From NCBI GenBank assembly GCA_965662355.1, contig CBFIHP010000005.1:124001-188000 (forward strand): a DNA stretch of 64,000 nucleotides, in the 5' to 3' direction. Positions 9,094 through 18,409 of this stretch are shown piece by piece; position 1 is the first letter of the stretch; every line of letters starts with the position of its first letter. A model generated the notes under the pieces. It saw only the letters and a list, made by a program, of their open reading frames with translations. It made no database searches and had not been told where the DNA came from. The translations under genes were made by a program, and so were the position numbers. Origin of the DNA: GCA-2683825 sp965662355. GTDB taxonomy: Bacteria > Planctomycetota > UBA1135 > GCA-002686595.

Positions 9094-11217
9094 GTGAACT
9101 CCCCTTCCGAACATCAGCGCGATCCGTCGCCCGCCGCGCCCCACGGCCCGGCTGGCCAGGAGGGAATGCCCGAGGAGGTGCGCGTTCCCATCGAGCTGAA
9201 CGAGGTCTCGCGCCAGGTCGCGACATCGCTGCTCGAGAACGAGGATCTCAATCGTTCGATCGGTCTGATGCTGTCCGGTGTCGGCCGGGCAATGAGGGCC
9301 TCGCGTGCGATGCTCTGTCGTTACCGTAATCGTGGCCGAACGGTGTTGCACACCCACGAGTGGACGCCCGAGGGGGGTGAGATCCATCGTCTGGAGCCGC
9401 CCGCACAACCCTCGGCGCGTTATGCCTGGGCCCACGAGGTGTTCCAGCGTGGCGAGGTTCTGCGGGTTCCCGATACCTCCCTGCCCGCCAATGGGAGCGA
9501 CGCCACCGCGGCCGGTCTTCTCGAGCCCGGGGATCGCTCGATGATCGTCCTTCCAGTTCTAATCTCCGGACAGCTCGAGGGCCTGGTTCTCTTCGTCGAC
9601 GAACAGCCGCGACGCTGGCGTGACGAATTCGTCTCCGTTCTGCAGTTGACCGTCGACGCCTTTGCACGCGGGATCGAGCGACGTCGCGCCGAACGCGAAT
9701 GCGCCCAGCTCGCGCGTGAGCTGGAAGAGGCGGTTCAGCGCGAGAAGCTCGCCAATCGTTACAAGAGCGAGTTTCTTGCCAACATGAGCCACGAGCTGCG
9801 CACGCCGATGAACGCCATCGTGGGCTACGCAGAGCTCTTGGCCCGCTCCAACATCGATCGGCGCACGCAGGAGACCTGGATCTCGAACCTGAAGCGCAGC
9901 ACCGAGTACCTGCTGACACTGATCAACGACGTGCTCGATCTCTCCAAGATCGAAGCCGGTCATATGAGCCTCGAAACGCTCCCGAGCTCGTTGATCGATG
10001 TCGTTGCCAGTGTTCAGGATCTCCTGGGTGGAGTCGCCGCCGAGAAGCTCCTGAGCCTCGATATCGAGATCGTGGGAGAGTTGCCGTGCGAGATCGACAC
10101 CGACTCCATGAGGCTCGAGCAGATTCTTGTCAACCTCGTCGGCAACGCGATCAAGTACACCGAACGCGGAGGAGTGCGTCTCGTACTGCGCAGCGCCCAG
10201 GATCGACAGTGGTTGATCTTCGACGTCATCGACAGCGGTCCGGGGATCGCGCCCGAGGACAGCCTGCGCCTGTTCCGTCCTTTCAGCCAGCTGAACCCCT
10301 CCTCCAACGAAGGGAGCGGATTGGGGCTTTTGATCTCGCGGCATCTCGCGCGGCTTCTGGGCGGGGATATCTCGCTCTCGAGTGAGTTTGGCCAGGGTTC
10401 GACCTTCACGCTCGAGGTACCCCTCAGCGGTGACTGGGACAAGACGTTCACCCACGTGACTCCGAGACCGGTCGTACAGGTATCCACGCTGGTGCGCACT
10501 CTGGTCGGGTCGCGGGTTCTGGTCGTCGACGACAGCTCGGAAAACCGCGAAGTCCTGCGCTTTCTGCTCGAGGAGGCCGGAGCGGAGTGCGAGATCGCGG
10601 GCAACGGAGCGGTGGCGATCGATGTGGCTCTCAATGGCAAATCGACAGGGCGTCCGTTCGACGTTGTCCTGATGGACATGAGCATGCCGGTGCTCGACGG
10701 GTACGAGGCGACGCGTCGCCTGCTGCAACATGGCTTCGATGCGCCGATCATCGCCCTGACCGCCTTGGCCATGCCGGGGGATCGCGAGCGCTGCTTCGAA
10801 GCGGGCTGCATCGATTACCTGAGCAAGCCCATCGTGCCTTCGCAGCTCTTGAGATGCGTCGAGAAACACCTGTCTCTGGTGGCGCACGGTCCGCTGTCGC
10901 TCGCAGACGAGAAGGGCCTCGATCCGCCTTTTTCGCTGGCCGGCAATCCGCGCTTCGAGCGAGTGATCGAGCGCTACGTCGCTTCCTTCCCCGGATGGAT
11001 CGAGAGCATCCGTGGGCTTCTCGCTGCGGGCGAGTTGAAGACGCTCCAGACGAAGGTCCATCGGCTGCGCGGAACGGCCTCGAATTACGGCTTTCCCGAG
11101 GTTGCCGAAGCGGCGGGGACCTGTGAACACGCGCTCCGGGCGGGTCGGCCGGCCGAGGAGGTGTCCAGCGCGGTGCAGGGGCTTGTGGATTGCCTCACAC
11201 GGGCCGCCGGGGGCTAG
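9094..11217 (+). CDS. Hybrid sensor histidine kinase (GAF-HisKA-HATPase-REC-HPt)
   Basis: A 707-residue soluble phosphorelay protein. A GAF-like sensor (about 35-200) leads through a short coiled coil to a HisKA domain with FLANMSHELRTPMNAIVGYAELL (phospho-His 233). The HATPase has NLVGNAIKYTERGG, DSGPGIAPED and GSGLGLLISRHLA. The receiver (about 470-590) has VVDDSS and VLMDMSMPVLDGYEATR with phospho-Asp 528 and the SKP lysine. The C-terminal HPt domain has VHRLRGTASNYG. No transmembrane segment is present. It lies 112 bases upstream of the Wza-like gene and is a plausible regulator of the exopolysaccharide locus; phosphate could pass from its HPt to the two stand-alone/fused receivers there (inference). 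The GTG at 9094 sits directly behind AGGAAGGA; the ATG at 9166 behind AGGAGGGA is an alternative. Confidence 0.9.
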   Translation: MNSPSEHQRDPSPAAPHGPAGQEGMPEEVRVPIELNEVSRQVATSLLENEDLNRSIGLMLSGVGRAMRASRAMLCRYRNRGRTVLHTHEWTPEGGEIHRLEPPAQPSARYAWAHEVFQRGEVLRVPDTSLPANGSDATAAGLLEPGDRSMIVLPVLISGQLEGLVLFVDEQPRRWRDEFVSVLQLTVDAFARGIERRRAERECAQLARELEEAVQREKLANRYKSEFLANMSHELRTPMNAIVGYAELLARSNIDRRTQETWISNLKRSTEYLLTLINDVLDLSKIEAGHMSLETLPSSLIDVVASVQDLLGGVAAEKLLSLDIEIVGELPCEIDTDSMRLEQILVNLVGNAIKYTERGGVRLVLRSAQDRQWLIFDVIDSGPGIAPEDSLRLFRPFSQLNPSSNEGSGLGLLISRHLARLLGGDISLSSEFGQGSTFTLEVPLSGDWDKTFTHVTPRPVVQVSTLVRTLVGSRVLVVDDSSENREVLRFLLEEAGAECEIAGNGAVAIDVALNGKSTGRPFDVVLMDMSMPVLDGYEATRRLLQHGFDAPIIALTALAMPGDRERCFEAGCIDYLSKPIVPSQLLRCVEKHLSLVAHGPLSLADEKGLDPPFSLAGNPRFERVIERYVASFPGWIESIRGLLAAGELKTLQTKVHRLRGTASNYGFPEVAEAAGTCEHALRAGRPAEEVSSAVQGLVDCLTRAAGG

Positions 11218-11329
11218 TCCGGAAGGGGCTCAAGCTGGCGGCCGATCTGGCCGACCGCTAGGTGTGAATTCTCTTCCATCCGCCGAGTCCCGATTGACCG
11301 TTTTCCGAACGCGGTCCCGGTACAGCTCC

Positions 11330-12388
11330 ATGCCTCCCCGGCTCCTACCCCATAGCGTACGTGCACTGCTAGCTCTCACCTGTCTCGGGTGGGGGGGCGG
11401 TTGCATTGGCAATCGCATCATCCATCCGGAGGTGCCCTCGCCCGAGGAGTTGGCGGAGTTTCATGCGGCGGGCCCGGAGATTCCGACCTACGACGCGGAT
11501 CAGTTGATGGCGGTGAACACGGGTGGACCGTACAAGCTCGTCTCGGGCGACCTTATCCTGCTGTCGCTACCCCCGCAGGTATTCCCGGACTATGAATCCG
11601 AATCCGGAGACGTGCCGCGGGAGCTGAAGACGCGCATCGACGAGGAAGGCAAGCTGCGTCTACCGAAGCTCGGGTTGTTCCCGGTCGCCGGTCTGACATT
11701 GGCCGAGACGGAAATCTCGATCGCCACCGCTTACACTGCGGTGGAGCTCTTCAAGAAAGAGCGTCCGAACGTCGTTTGCACGGTCGAGGAATACCGCACG
11801 GTTCCCGTGACGGTCTGGGGCGCGGTCGGGAACCCCGGCATCTATCCGCTCCGCAGTGATCGTCTGTCCGTCCTCGGAGCCCTGATGGCAGCGGGTGGTA
11901 TCAACACCGATCGTGGCTCCAGCTCGATTCGCATCCAGCGCCCGGGTGCGGATGGTAAAGCGGAGACCGTCCCCGTGCACTCGACCGACATTCCCCTGTA
12001 CGACATCGCCTTGATGGGGGGTGAGACGATCGTCGTCGATCCTGCGCAGGACCGCAAGTTCTCCGTCACGGGGCTGGTCAAGAAGGTCGGGCTCTTCCCG
12101 TATCCCGAGCACGAGCAATACAACCTGATGCAAGCCATCGCCGTTGCCGGTGGCGTCGATGCCACCGCGGCCCCGCGCTTCGCAACCATCTATCGCAAGA
12201 AGAAGGACGGCGAGGTCATTGGCGCGACTTTCCGGCTCGATGGACTCGCCCTGGTCCATGCCTCGAACATCCTGGTCAAGGGCGGCGATGTGATCGCTGT
12301 CGAGCACACCGAGGGCAGCTGGTTCCGCAGCTTCCTCTCCGACGTCTTCGGCTTCCGTTTGAGCGGTTCCACCACCACGACTCTGTGA
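11330..12388 (+). CDS. Polysaccharide export lipoprotein, Wza-like (Poly_export/SLBB)
   Basis: About 352 residues. The ATG at 11330 gives a lipoprotein signal peptide, RALLALTCLGWGGGC, with a lipobox-type Cys. The mature part starts with the polysaccharide export domain (YKLVSGDLILLSLPPQVFPDY... RIDEEGKLRLPKLGLFPVAGLTLAE). It continues with two SLBB-like repeats, VTVWGAVGNPGIYPLRSDRLSVLGALMAAGG and FSVTGLVKKVGLFPYPEHEQYNLMQAIAVAGG. It should form the outer-membrane export channel for the polysaccharide. Its stop overlaps the GTG start of the Wzc-like gene by four bases (GTGA). Confidence 0.88.
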   Translation: MPPRLLPHSVRALLALTCLGWGGGCIGNRIIHPEVPSPEELAEFHAAGPEIPTYDADQLMAVNTGGPYKLVSGDLILLSLPPQVFPDYESESGDVPRELKTRIDEEGKLRLPKLGLFPVAGLTLAETEISIATAYTAVELFKKERPNVVCTVEEYRTVPVTVWGAVGNPGIYPLRSDRLSVLGALMAAGGINTDRGSSSIRIQRPGADGKAETVPVHSTDIPLYDIALMGGETIVVDPAQDRKFSVTGLVKKVGLFPYPEHEQYNLMQAIAVAGGVDATAAPRFATIYRKKKDGEVIGATFRLDGLALVHASNILVKGGDVIAVEHTEGSWFRSFLSDVFGFRLSGSTTTTL

Positions 12389-14568
12389 CTCACAGCATGA
12401 ACGAGATCCGCATTCCCCAGGTCGAGCGACAACCCTCCGGTGGCGGTGAATCCGTCGACGCGGGGAAGCTGGCTCGATCCCTGTGGCGCGGGAAGTGGTA
12501 CTTCCTGATCCTCCCTGCGCTCGCCGCGGGAGGGATGTACCAATGGCTGAAGGGTCAGCGCAACCTGTACCGCACGACGGCCCAGGTGCAGGTGTCTCCC
12601 AAGGAAGTAGATCCCCTGAAGGGCAGCTCCGCCTCGTCGAACAAGGCGCGCACGGTACTCAAGCAGCAGCAAATCCTGGTTAAGTCGCCGGCGATCCTGA
12701 AGCCCCTGGCCGAGTCCGATGAGATTCGCGGCCTGCGGAGCTTTTCGAAGGAGATCATTGGCTCGAAGCCCTTGATCACCGAGCTGAACGACCGCCTCGG
12801 CACGGTAGTCGATCCGAATACCGATCGCTTGCAGATCGCCTACATGAGTCCGTTTCCGGATGAAGCGGCGATCATTGCGCGGGCAACGGTCGAGCGCTAT
12901 CTCGAATACCACCGCGAAAAGAAACGCCATTCCGCTCAGGAGTCGGCGAGCATTCTTCAAGGCGAGGTCCAGGAGTACCTGGCGAAGATGGAGGATCTCA
13001 CGACGAAGCTGATCCAGCTGCGTACGGAGAACAACATTATCGAGGGCGGCGAGACCTTCGTGGAATCGCGCCTGACGGAAACGCGCTCGCTGTGGAACAA
13101 GGCGCACTTCGACATGCTCGAGTCGAAGAAGACTTACGAGACGCTGGTCGAAACCGAGAAGGACGAAGAGGCCTTCATCGAGCTAGGGCGCCACCGTCGT
13201 ACCGTTGCGCAGAATCCGAACCTCGAGGCCGCTCTCACCGAAATCGAGACGGAGCTCCGCAGCAAAGAACAGGACCTCGAGCGGCGTTCACGTAACCAGG
13301 GCGAGCTTTTGCTGGCAGACCTGAGGACAGAGATCGCACTCCTGCGAGTGCGGCACCGCGAAGTGCTCCTGCAGTACGCCAAGAGCTACAAGATCGACAC
13401 GGAGATGGCGTATGGGGAGGCCAAGCGCTGGGCGACAAGCCTCGATGCGGATGTCGAGGGCCTCCGCGAAGAGCTGGCCCGTACCAACAACGCCCTGCAG
13501 CGGATCGCGAACTACGAGAAGGAGTACGAGCAGATATCGGACTTCAGCGATGGAATGCTGTCCCGGCTGGGCGAGCTCGAAGTCGAGAACCAGACCGGCG
13601 CCCTGAACATCGATGTCTTTGACTACGGCCGTCCCTCCAACGAACCGGCCTCTCCCGATCGTGTCAGCATGATGATGTACGCGGTTGCCGGCGGCTTTGG
13701 CCTCGCCTTCGCGATCGTCATGTTACGCAGCTTCACCGACAAACGCATTCGCACGGTGGAGGAGGTTCCGCGCCTGTTGAACGTCAACGTCGTCGGCGTG
13801 ATGCCGCGCATCCGTGGCAGCTCCAGGAAGCGGGCCGGACGCATTGCGGAAGAGCAAAGCATGTCGATCGCTGCCGAGGCCATACGCAACCTGCGTACGG
13901 CCGTCACCTTCGCCCTGCCCAAGAACGGCTCGGGTGTCGTCCTTGTGACGTCAGCGGTTTCCGGCGAGGGCAAGAGCGTGACAGCCAGCAACCTGGCCTT
14001 CGCCCTGGCGACGGCCGGGCGGCGGACCCTACTGATCGATGGCGATCTCCGCCATCCCGGTCTGCATCACATGTACGGGTTGAAGATCGGCGGCGGCCTG
14101 GGGCAGGTTCTGACGCGCTCGATGACGATCAGCAAGGTCATCGTGCAGAACGTGGCCGCTGGCCTCGACTTCCTTCCGGCAGGCGATGCCTTCGGCAAGC
14201 CTGCCGAGCTGTTCGAGAGCGAGATCTTCCCCGAGCTCTTGAGCTATCTGCGCAATCGGTATGACAACATCGTGTTCGACTCGGCGCCGATTCTCGAGTC
14301 CTCCGAGGCTCGGGTCATCGCCGCGGATACGGACCTGTCGGTTTTCGTGACTCGACTTGGAGTTTCGATGTCGCCGGACGCCGTGCGTGCGATCGACATC
14401 TTGCGTACGGTGGATTCGCGGGTCGTCGGGATCTTCGTCAACGACGATCGCAACAAGAAGTCCACAACCTATGCCGGCGGCATCTCCCACGGTGCGCTGC
14501 GAAAGTTCGATCCAGCTCCGGCCTCGTCCCCCCGGCGAGACTCTTCCCGGCGAGACGTGGAGGGCTGA
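12385..14568 (+). CDS. Wzc/CpsCD-like polysaccharide co-polymerase with tyrosine-kinase-type ATPase domain
   Basis: A 727-residue inner-membrane protein. The Wzz-type chain-length domain has a first membrane segment at about 30-50 (KWYFLILPALAAGGMYQW), a long periplasmic coiled-coil region (about 160-400) and a second membrane segment (MMMYAVAGGFGLAFAIVML). The cytoplasmic BY-kinase domain carries Walker A VTSAVSGEGKSVTASNLA, Walker A' LLIDGDLRHPG and Walker B VFDSAPI. It pairs with the Wza-like protein to control chain length and export. The usual C-terminal tyrosine cluster is missing: the tail is Ser/Arg/Pro-rich with a single Tyr, so cyclic autophosphorylation may not operate. The start is the GTG overlapping the previous stop. 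Confidence 0.88.
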   Translation: MTHSMNEIRIPQVERQPSGGGESVDAGKLARSLWRGKWYFLILPALAAGGMYQWLKGQRNLYRTTAQVQVSPKEVDPLKGSSASSNKARTVLKQQQILVKSPAILKPLAESDEIRGLRSFSKEIIGSKPLITELNDRLGTVVDPNTDRLQIAYMSPFPDEAAIIARATVERYLEYHREKKRHSAQESASILQGEVQEYLAKMEDLTTKLIQLRTENNIIEGGETFVESRLTETRSLWNKAHFDMLESKKTYETLVETEKDEEAFIELGRHRRTVAQNPNLEAALTEIETELRSKEQDLERRSRNQGELLLADLRTEIALLRVRHREVLLQYAKSYKIDTEMAYGEAKRWATSLDADVEGLREELARTNNALQRIANYEKEYEQISDFSDGMLSRLGELEVENQTGALNIDVFDYGRPSNEPASPDRVSMMMYAVAGGFGLAFAIVMLRSFTDKRIRTVEEVPRLLNVNVVGVMPRIRGSSRKRAGRIAEEQSMSIAAEAIRNLRTAVTFALPKNGSGVVLVTSAVSGEGKSVTASNLAFALATAGRRTLLIDGDLRHPGLHHMYGLKIGGGLGQVLTRSMTISKVIVQNVAAGLDFLPAGDAFGKPAELFESEIFPELLSYLRNRYDNIVFDSAPILESSEARVIAADTDLSVFVTRLGVSMSPDAVRAIDILRTVDSRVVGIFVNDDRNKKSTTYAGGISHGALRKFDPAPASSPRRDSSRRDVEG

Positions 14569-14583
14569 GCGGGAAGGCATTCT

Positions 14584-16068
14584 ATGGAGGCCCTTGCCAA
14601 CCTCCCCGAGAAGCCGCCGGAGAAAGCGGCAGCCGGGGCACGTCGCGTTGCCAACGCATCGATCTGGACGATCGGATCGATGGCATCCATGAGTCTGCTG
14701 CGCCTCGGTACGCAGATCGCCCTCACGTACCTGCTTCTGCCACATCACTTTGGCGCCATCGCCCTGATGCGGGTGTTTCTCGTGCTGCTCGAGATGGTCT
14801 CGGACGTCGGGATTCGCGGATCGGTCGTGTACCACCAGAAGGGTGAAGAAGAGGGCTTCCTGAACACGGCCTGGACCCTACAGATTCTCCGCGGAGGGTT
14901 GATGTGGTTGGCTGCCTGTGTCCTGGCCTGGCCGGTCGCGGCCTTCTATGACGAGCCGATCCTCATGTGGCTCTTGCCGGTGGCTGGGCTCGAAGCGATC
15001 AACAACGGCTTTCTGTCCGTGCGCATTTTCACGAGCGAGCGGCGGCTCGATCTGAAACTGCCCGTGCTCCTGGACTGGATCGGGTTGGGCGTTTCCGTGG
15101 CGACCACGGTCATCTGGGCCTTGATCCAACCCAGCGTGTGGGCGCTAGCGGCAGGGCCGCTCGTGGGTGGGCTCTTCAAGACCATCGCCAGTCACAAGCT
15201 CCTGCCTGGAGAACGCCTGCGCTTGGCCTGGGATAGTGAACATGTGCGGGCGCTGTTCGACTTCGGCAAGTGGGTCATCGGCGGCACGATCGTCAGCTTC
15301 GTCGCTCAGCAGTTCCACATCCTCTACCTCGGTAAGTTCCTGCCCGCGGCAATTCTGGGCGTCTATGGAGTCGCCTGGAACTTCAGCGTGCAAGCATCCA
15401 AACCGCTGACTGTGCTCAGCAACCGTGTGATCATCCCGCACTTCGCGGCCTTCGGTCGCGAAGGTGGGGCGCAGCATGCGCAAGCCGTCGATCGCGCCCT
15501 GTCGCGCTTCCTGCCCGCGTGCCTCCTGATCACCGTCTGCACGGGGCTGGTCAGCCCGGCCCTGTTCGGTTTCTTCTACGAGGGCTCGTTCATCGAGGGT
15601 GGGGACATGGGACGGCTTCTTGCCGGTGTCGTTTGGTTCATGGTGTTACAGCACGTTCCGCGCAGTGCCCTGCTTTCGATCGGTGTCTCGCGCAAGGTCG
15701 CCTCGATGGCCTTCGTCAACGCCATCTTCACGGTTGCCGGGATCATATCGGGGTACGTGTTGACGAAGGGGTCGGTCCCCGGTGCCATCATCGGCAACGC
15801 CATCGGAAATGTCGCCGGTTGCGTATGGGGTGTTGCCGCGACGCGCCGAGCGGGCTTGCGCGTCGGTCGTTCGATGGCGTACTACTCGCTCTGGTTCCTG
15901 CTGCTCTCGCTCATGGGCTACGGGCTCAGCGAGCTGCTGGTCGAGCAGTATGAATGGAGCGGATCCATGGCCAGCGCGGTTTCGACAGCCGTCTTTGGCG
16001 TGCCTCTGGCCATCCTGGTCTGGGTGCGCACCGGTCGGCACATGCTGGCCCAGAGGAGAGCCGCGTGA
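14584..16068 (+). CDS. Polysaccharide flippase, Wzx-like (oligosaccharide flippase family)
   Basis: A 494-residue polytopic membrane protein with about 12-14 hydrophobic segments. After a short cytoplasmic N-terminus it begins WTIGSMASMSLLRLGTQIALTYLLLPHHFGAIALMRVF, the typical start of lipopolysaccharide/teichoic flippases of the MATE-like MOP superfamily. It should move lipid-linked repeat units across the inner membrane. It starts 15 bases after the Wzc-like gene, and its stop overlaps the next start by four bases (GTGA), so it belongs to the same operon. Confidence 0.86.
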   Translation: MEALANLPEKPPEKAAAGARRVANASIWTIGSMASMSLLRLGTQIALTYLLLPHHFGAIALMRVFLVLLEMVSDVGIRGSVVYHQKGEEEGFLNTAWTLQILRGGLMWLAACVLAWPVAAFYDEPILMWLLPVAGLEAINNGFLSVRIFTSERRLDLKLPVLLDWIGLGVSVATTVIWALIQPSVWALAAGPLVGGLFKTIASHKLLPGERLRLAWDSEHVRALFDFGKWVIGGTIVSFVAQQFHILYLGKFLPAAILGVYGVAWNFSVQASKPLTVLSNRVIIPHFAAFGREGGAQHAQAVDRALSRFLPACLLITVCTGLVSPALFGFFYEGSFIEGGDMGRLLAGVVWFMVLQHVPRSALLSIGVSRKVASMAFVNAIFTVAGIISGYVLTKGSVPGAIIGNAIGNVAGCVWGVAATRRAGLRVGRSMAYYSLWFLLLSLMGYGLSELLVEQYEWSGSMASAVSTAVFGVPLAILVWVRTGRHMLAQRRAA

Positions 16069-17438
16069 TCGCTCTACTTGCGTTGACGCAGAGGCCCGAA
16101 GCGCAACAGTCGTACGGGTTGGTCGTGCACCTCGTTATGGGGGGCTGGTATCCGCTGTGCTTCGCACTGTTCATCTTCATGAAGCCAGCACGCGCCGTGG
16201 CCCTGGGCCTCGTCGCCGGCTTCTTGCTGTTGCCGAAGGCCTCCTACGACTTTCCCGGGTTTCCGAACTACGACAAGGCGCTCTCGATCGTCCTGGGCGT
16301 GTTCGTGGCTGCGTTGCTGTTCGATTCGGGGCGTCTGTTGACCTGGCGGCCTCGCAAGATCGACATCCCCATGGCCATCCTGTGCGTGGCGCCTTTTCTT
16401 TCGGCGGTCATCAATGGAGACGGCGCCTATGAAGGTGTCTCGAACACCTTCGACTTCTCGATGCGCTGGGGACTGCCCTGGATCCTCGGGCGCGTCTACT
16501 TCCATGAGTTTGAAGCGCAGAAGATCCTGGCGGCGACGATCGTGGGAGGGGCGCTGATCTACGTGCCCTTTGCGCTGTACGAGATCAAGATGAGTCCGAT
16601 GCTGCACAAGGATGTGTACGGCATCGCGCTGAAGTCCTTCAAGCACGCCCAGCGTGGCGGGGGGCTTTGGCGGCCGAATGTCTTCATCTCCCATGGACTC
16701 GCCTACGGACTCTACAACGGCCTCGCGGGGATGCTCGCCTTCTGGCTCTGGTACGCGAAGAGCAAGCGGAGCGTATTGAACATTCCGATGGGCACCTGTG
16801 CCGCGATCCTGATCGCGATGGCCTTCGCCGCCCAGTCCATGGGGGCCGTGGCGCTCATGGGCGGTGGAATCGCCGTCTTGATGCTGGGCGCTCGATATCG
16901 GTTGGTCGCACCGCTGGTGCTCTGCCTGGCGGCACCGCCTGTCTATATCGGATTGCGGCAGGTGTTTCGCTGGGACGGTGAGGAGTTGCTCGAATTGGCC
17001 CAGGGTGTCTTCGGCAAGGAACGCGCCATCTCGCTGAACGTACGCTTGGCCAACGAAGCTGCCCTGGCAGATCGCATCCTCCAGAAGCCATGGTTCGGCT
17101 TCAACGACTTCCGTGACTTCACCGGCAACACCGACGAGAAGCACGCGGCCACTGTCGACAGCATGTGGCTCTTGTATCTGGGTCTGTACGGCGCCGTGTC
17201 GCTGATCGGGCTGTATGGCTTCCAGTTGACCGCCCCGGGGCTTCTGTGGCGGAAGCTGCCACCAGAGTACTGGGGCCACCCCGTGTTCGCTTCGGCGGTG
17301 GCTTTGGGACTGACCTCGGCTCTGGTTTCGCTGGACGGCCTGATGAACGCGGTCGAAATCGCGGCCTTTACGTGTGCCGGCGGCGGCGTTGCGCATCTCC
17401 TGGGAACACCCGAAGGACGGGAGTTATGGACGAGCTGA
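16065..17438 (+). CDS. O-antigen ligase/polymerase-like membrane protein (Wzy-type)
   Basis: About 457 residues with roughly ten hydrophobic segments and a larger hydrophilic loop containing RLANEAALADRILQKPWFGFNDFRDF. That form is typical of the O-antigen ligase/Wzy superfamily, where '(R)xxxW..a...i...P.fG.G' motifs occur in the catalytic periplasmic loop. It presumably polymerises repeat units flipped by the Wzx-like protein. I use the GTG at 16065, which forms a GTGA overlap with the flippase stop; the longer frame from 15954 is a shadow of the flippase gene. Polymerase and ligase cannot be told apart from sequence alone. Confidence 0.75.
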   Translation: MIALLALTQRPEAQQSYGLVVHLVMGGWYPLCFALFIFMKPARAVALGLVAGFLLLPKASYDFPGFPNYDKALSIVLGVFVAALLFDSGRLLTWRPRKIDIPMAILCVAPFLSAVINGDGAYEGVSNTFDFSMRWGLPWILGRVYFHEFEAQKILAATIVGGALIYVPFALYEIKMSPMLHKDVYGIALKSFKHAQRGGGLWRPNVFISHGLAYGLYNGLAGMLAFWLWYAKSKRSVLNIPMGTCAAILIAMAFAAQSMGAVALMGGGIAVLMLGARYRLVAPLVLCLAAPPVYIGLRQVFRWDGEELLELAQGVFGKERAISLNVRLANEAALADRILQKPWFGFNDFRDFTGNTDEKHAATVDSMWLLYLGLYGAVSLIGLYGFQLTAPGLLWRKLPPEYWGHPVFASAVALGLTSALVSLDGLMNAVEIAAFTCAGGGVAHLLGTPEGRELWTS

Positions 17439-18409
17439 GATCTACATCGTCGGTCATGGCGACGAACACTGCGTTGACCGATCCCTTCTTTATCGTCGGG
17501 TCGGAGCGCTCGGGCACCACGCTCTTGCGCTTGATGCTGCAGCATCATCCCGATATCGAGTGCGCACCGGAGTTCGAGTTCCTGGTGGAGCAAATGACGC
17601 CTGAGGAAGGCTACCCCGAGCTCGCGACCTATCACGCGTGGCTCGAGACCAATCGTATCTTTGTGCCCCACGAGCTGAACATCGATCGAGGCCTGAGCTA
17701 TCCCGCACTGGTGCGGAGTTTCCTGGAGCAGTACTGCAATCGCACCGGTAAGTCCGTGCGCGGCGCGACTTGCCACAAACACTTCGATCGCCTGCCCCGC
17801 ATCTGGCCCGAGGCCAAGTTCGTGCACCTCTTGCGCGACGGTCGCGATGTGGCGCGTTCGTGCATCGGCATGGGCTGGGCGGGCAACGTGTGGCACGGGG
17901 CGCAGGGGTGGCTGGATGCCGAGGTACTCTGGGACACCCTGGCGCGTCGGACACGCACCGAGAACCTGTATGAGCTGCGCTTCGAAGACCTGATCAAGGA
18001 TACCGAAGGGGAACTTGGTCGACTGTGCGAGTTCCTTGGCACGTCCTATTCGCCGGCGATGATGGACTACGAGCGGGCGAGTACCTACTCCCGCCCGGAT
18101 CCAAAGCTGGTCGAGCAGTGGCGCAAGAAGCTGTCCCCGCTGGAGCTCGGCTTGCTGGAAAACCGCATAGGCGAGCGGCTGGCGGAACGCGGCTATCCGA
18201 AATGCGGTGTGGATTCGACGCGTGTCGGGTTCGTGCGCCGGGCGTTGTTGGCGCTTCAGAACCGCGTCTTCCGTTTCCGGTTTCGCTGTCGTCGCTATGG
18301 CTTCGCCCACATTGCATTGGCCAAGTTCGCCCGCTGCGTGGGCTGGGAGACGCTCGAGGTCCAGCTGCTCGTGAAGCAGAACGAAATCGACAACGGTTAT
18401 ATCAAGTGA
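17426..18409 (+). CDS. PAPS-dependent sulfotransferase family protein
   Basis: About 327 residues. The 5'-phosphosulfate-binding loop is FFIVGSERSGTTLLRLMLQHHP near the N-terminus and the 3'-phosphate-binding element is KFVHLLRDGRDVARSC in the middle, as in the Sulfotransfer_3 family. A later YELRFEDLIKDTEGELGRLCEFLG completes the fold. It probably sulfates a sugar of the exopolysaccharide or its lipid-linked precursor. The ATG at 17426 overlaps the end of the polymerase gene by 13 bases and is preceded by GGGAG. The stop overlaps the next GTG start. Confidence 0.88.
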   Translation: MDELRSTSSVMATNTALTDPFFIVGSERSGTTLLRLMLQHHPDIECAPEFEFLVEQMTPEEGYPELATYHAWLETNRIFVPHELNIDRGLSYPALVRSFLEQYCNRTGKSVRGATCHKHFDRLPRIWPEAKFVHLLRDGRDVARSCIGMGWAGNVWHGAQGWLDAEVLWDTLARRTRTENLYELRFEDLIKDTEGELGRLCEFLGTSYSPAMMDYERASTYSRPDPKLVEQWRKKLSPLELGLLENRIGERLAERGYPKCGVDSTRVGFVRRALLALQNRVFRFRFRCRRYGFAHIALAKFARCVGWETLEVQLLVKQNEIDNGYIK

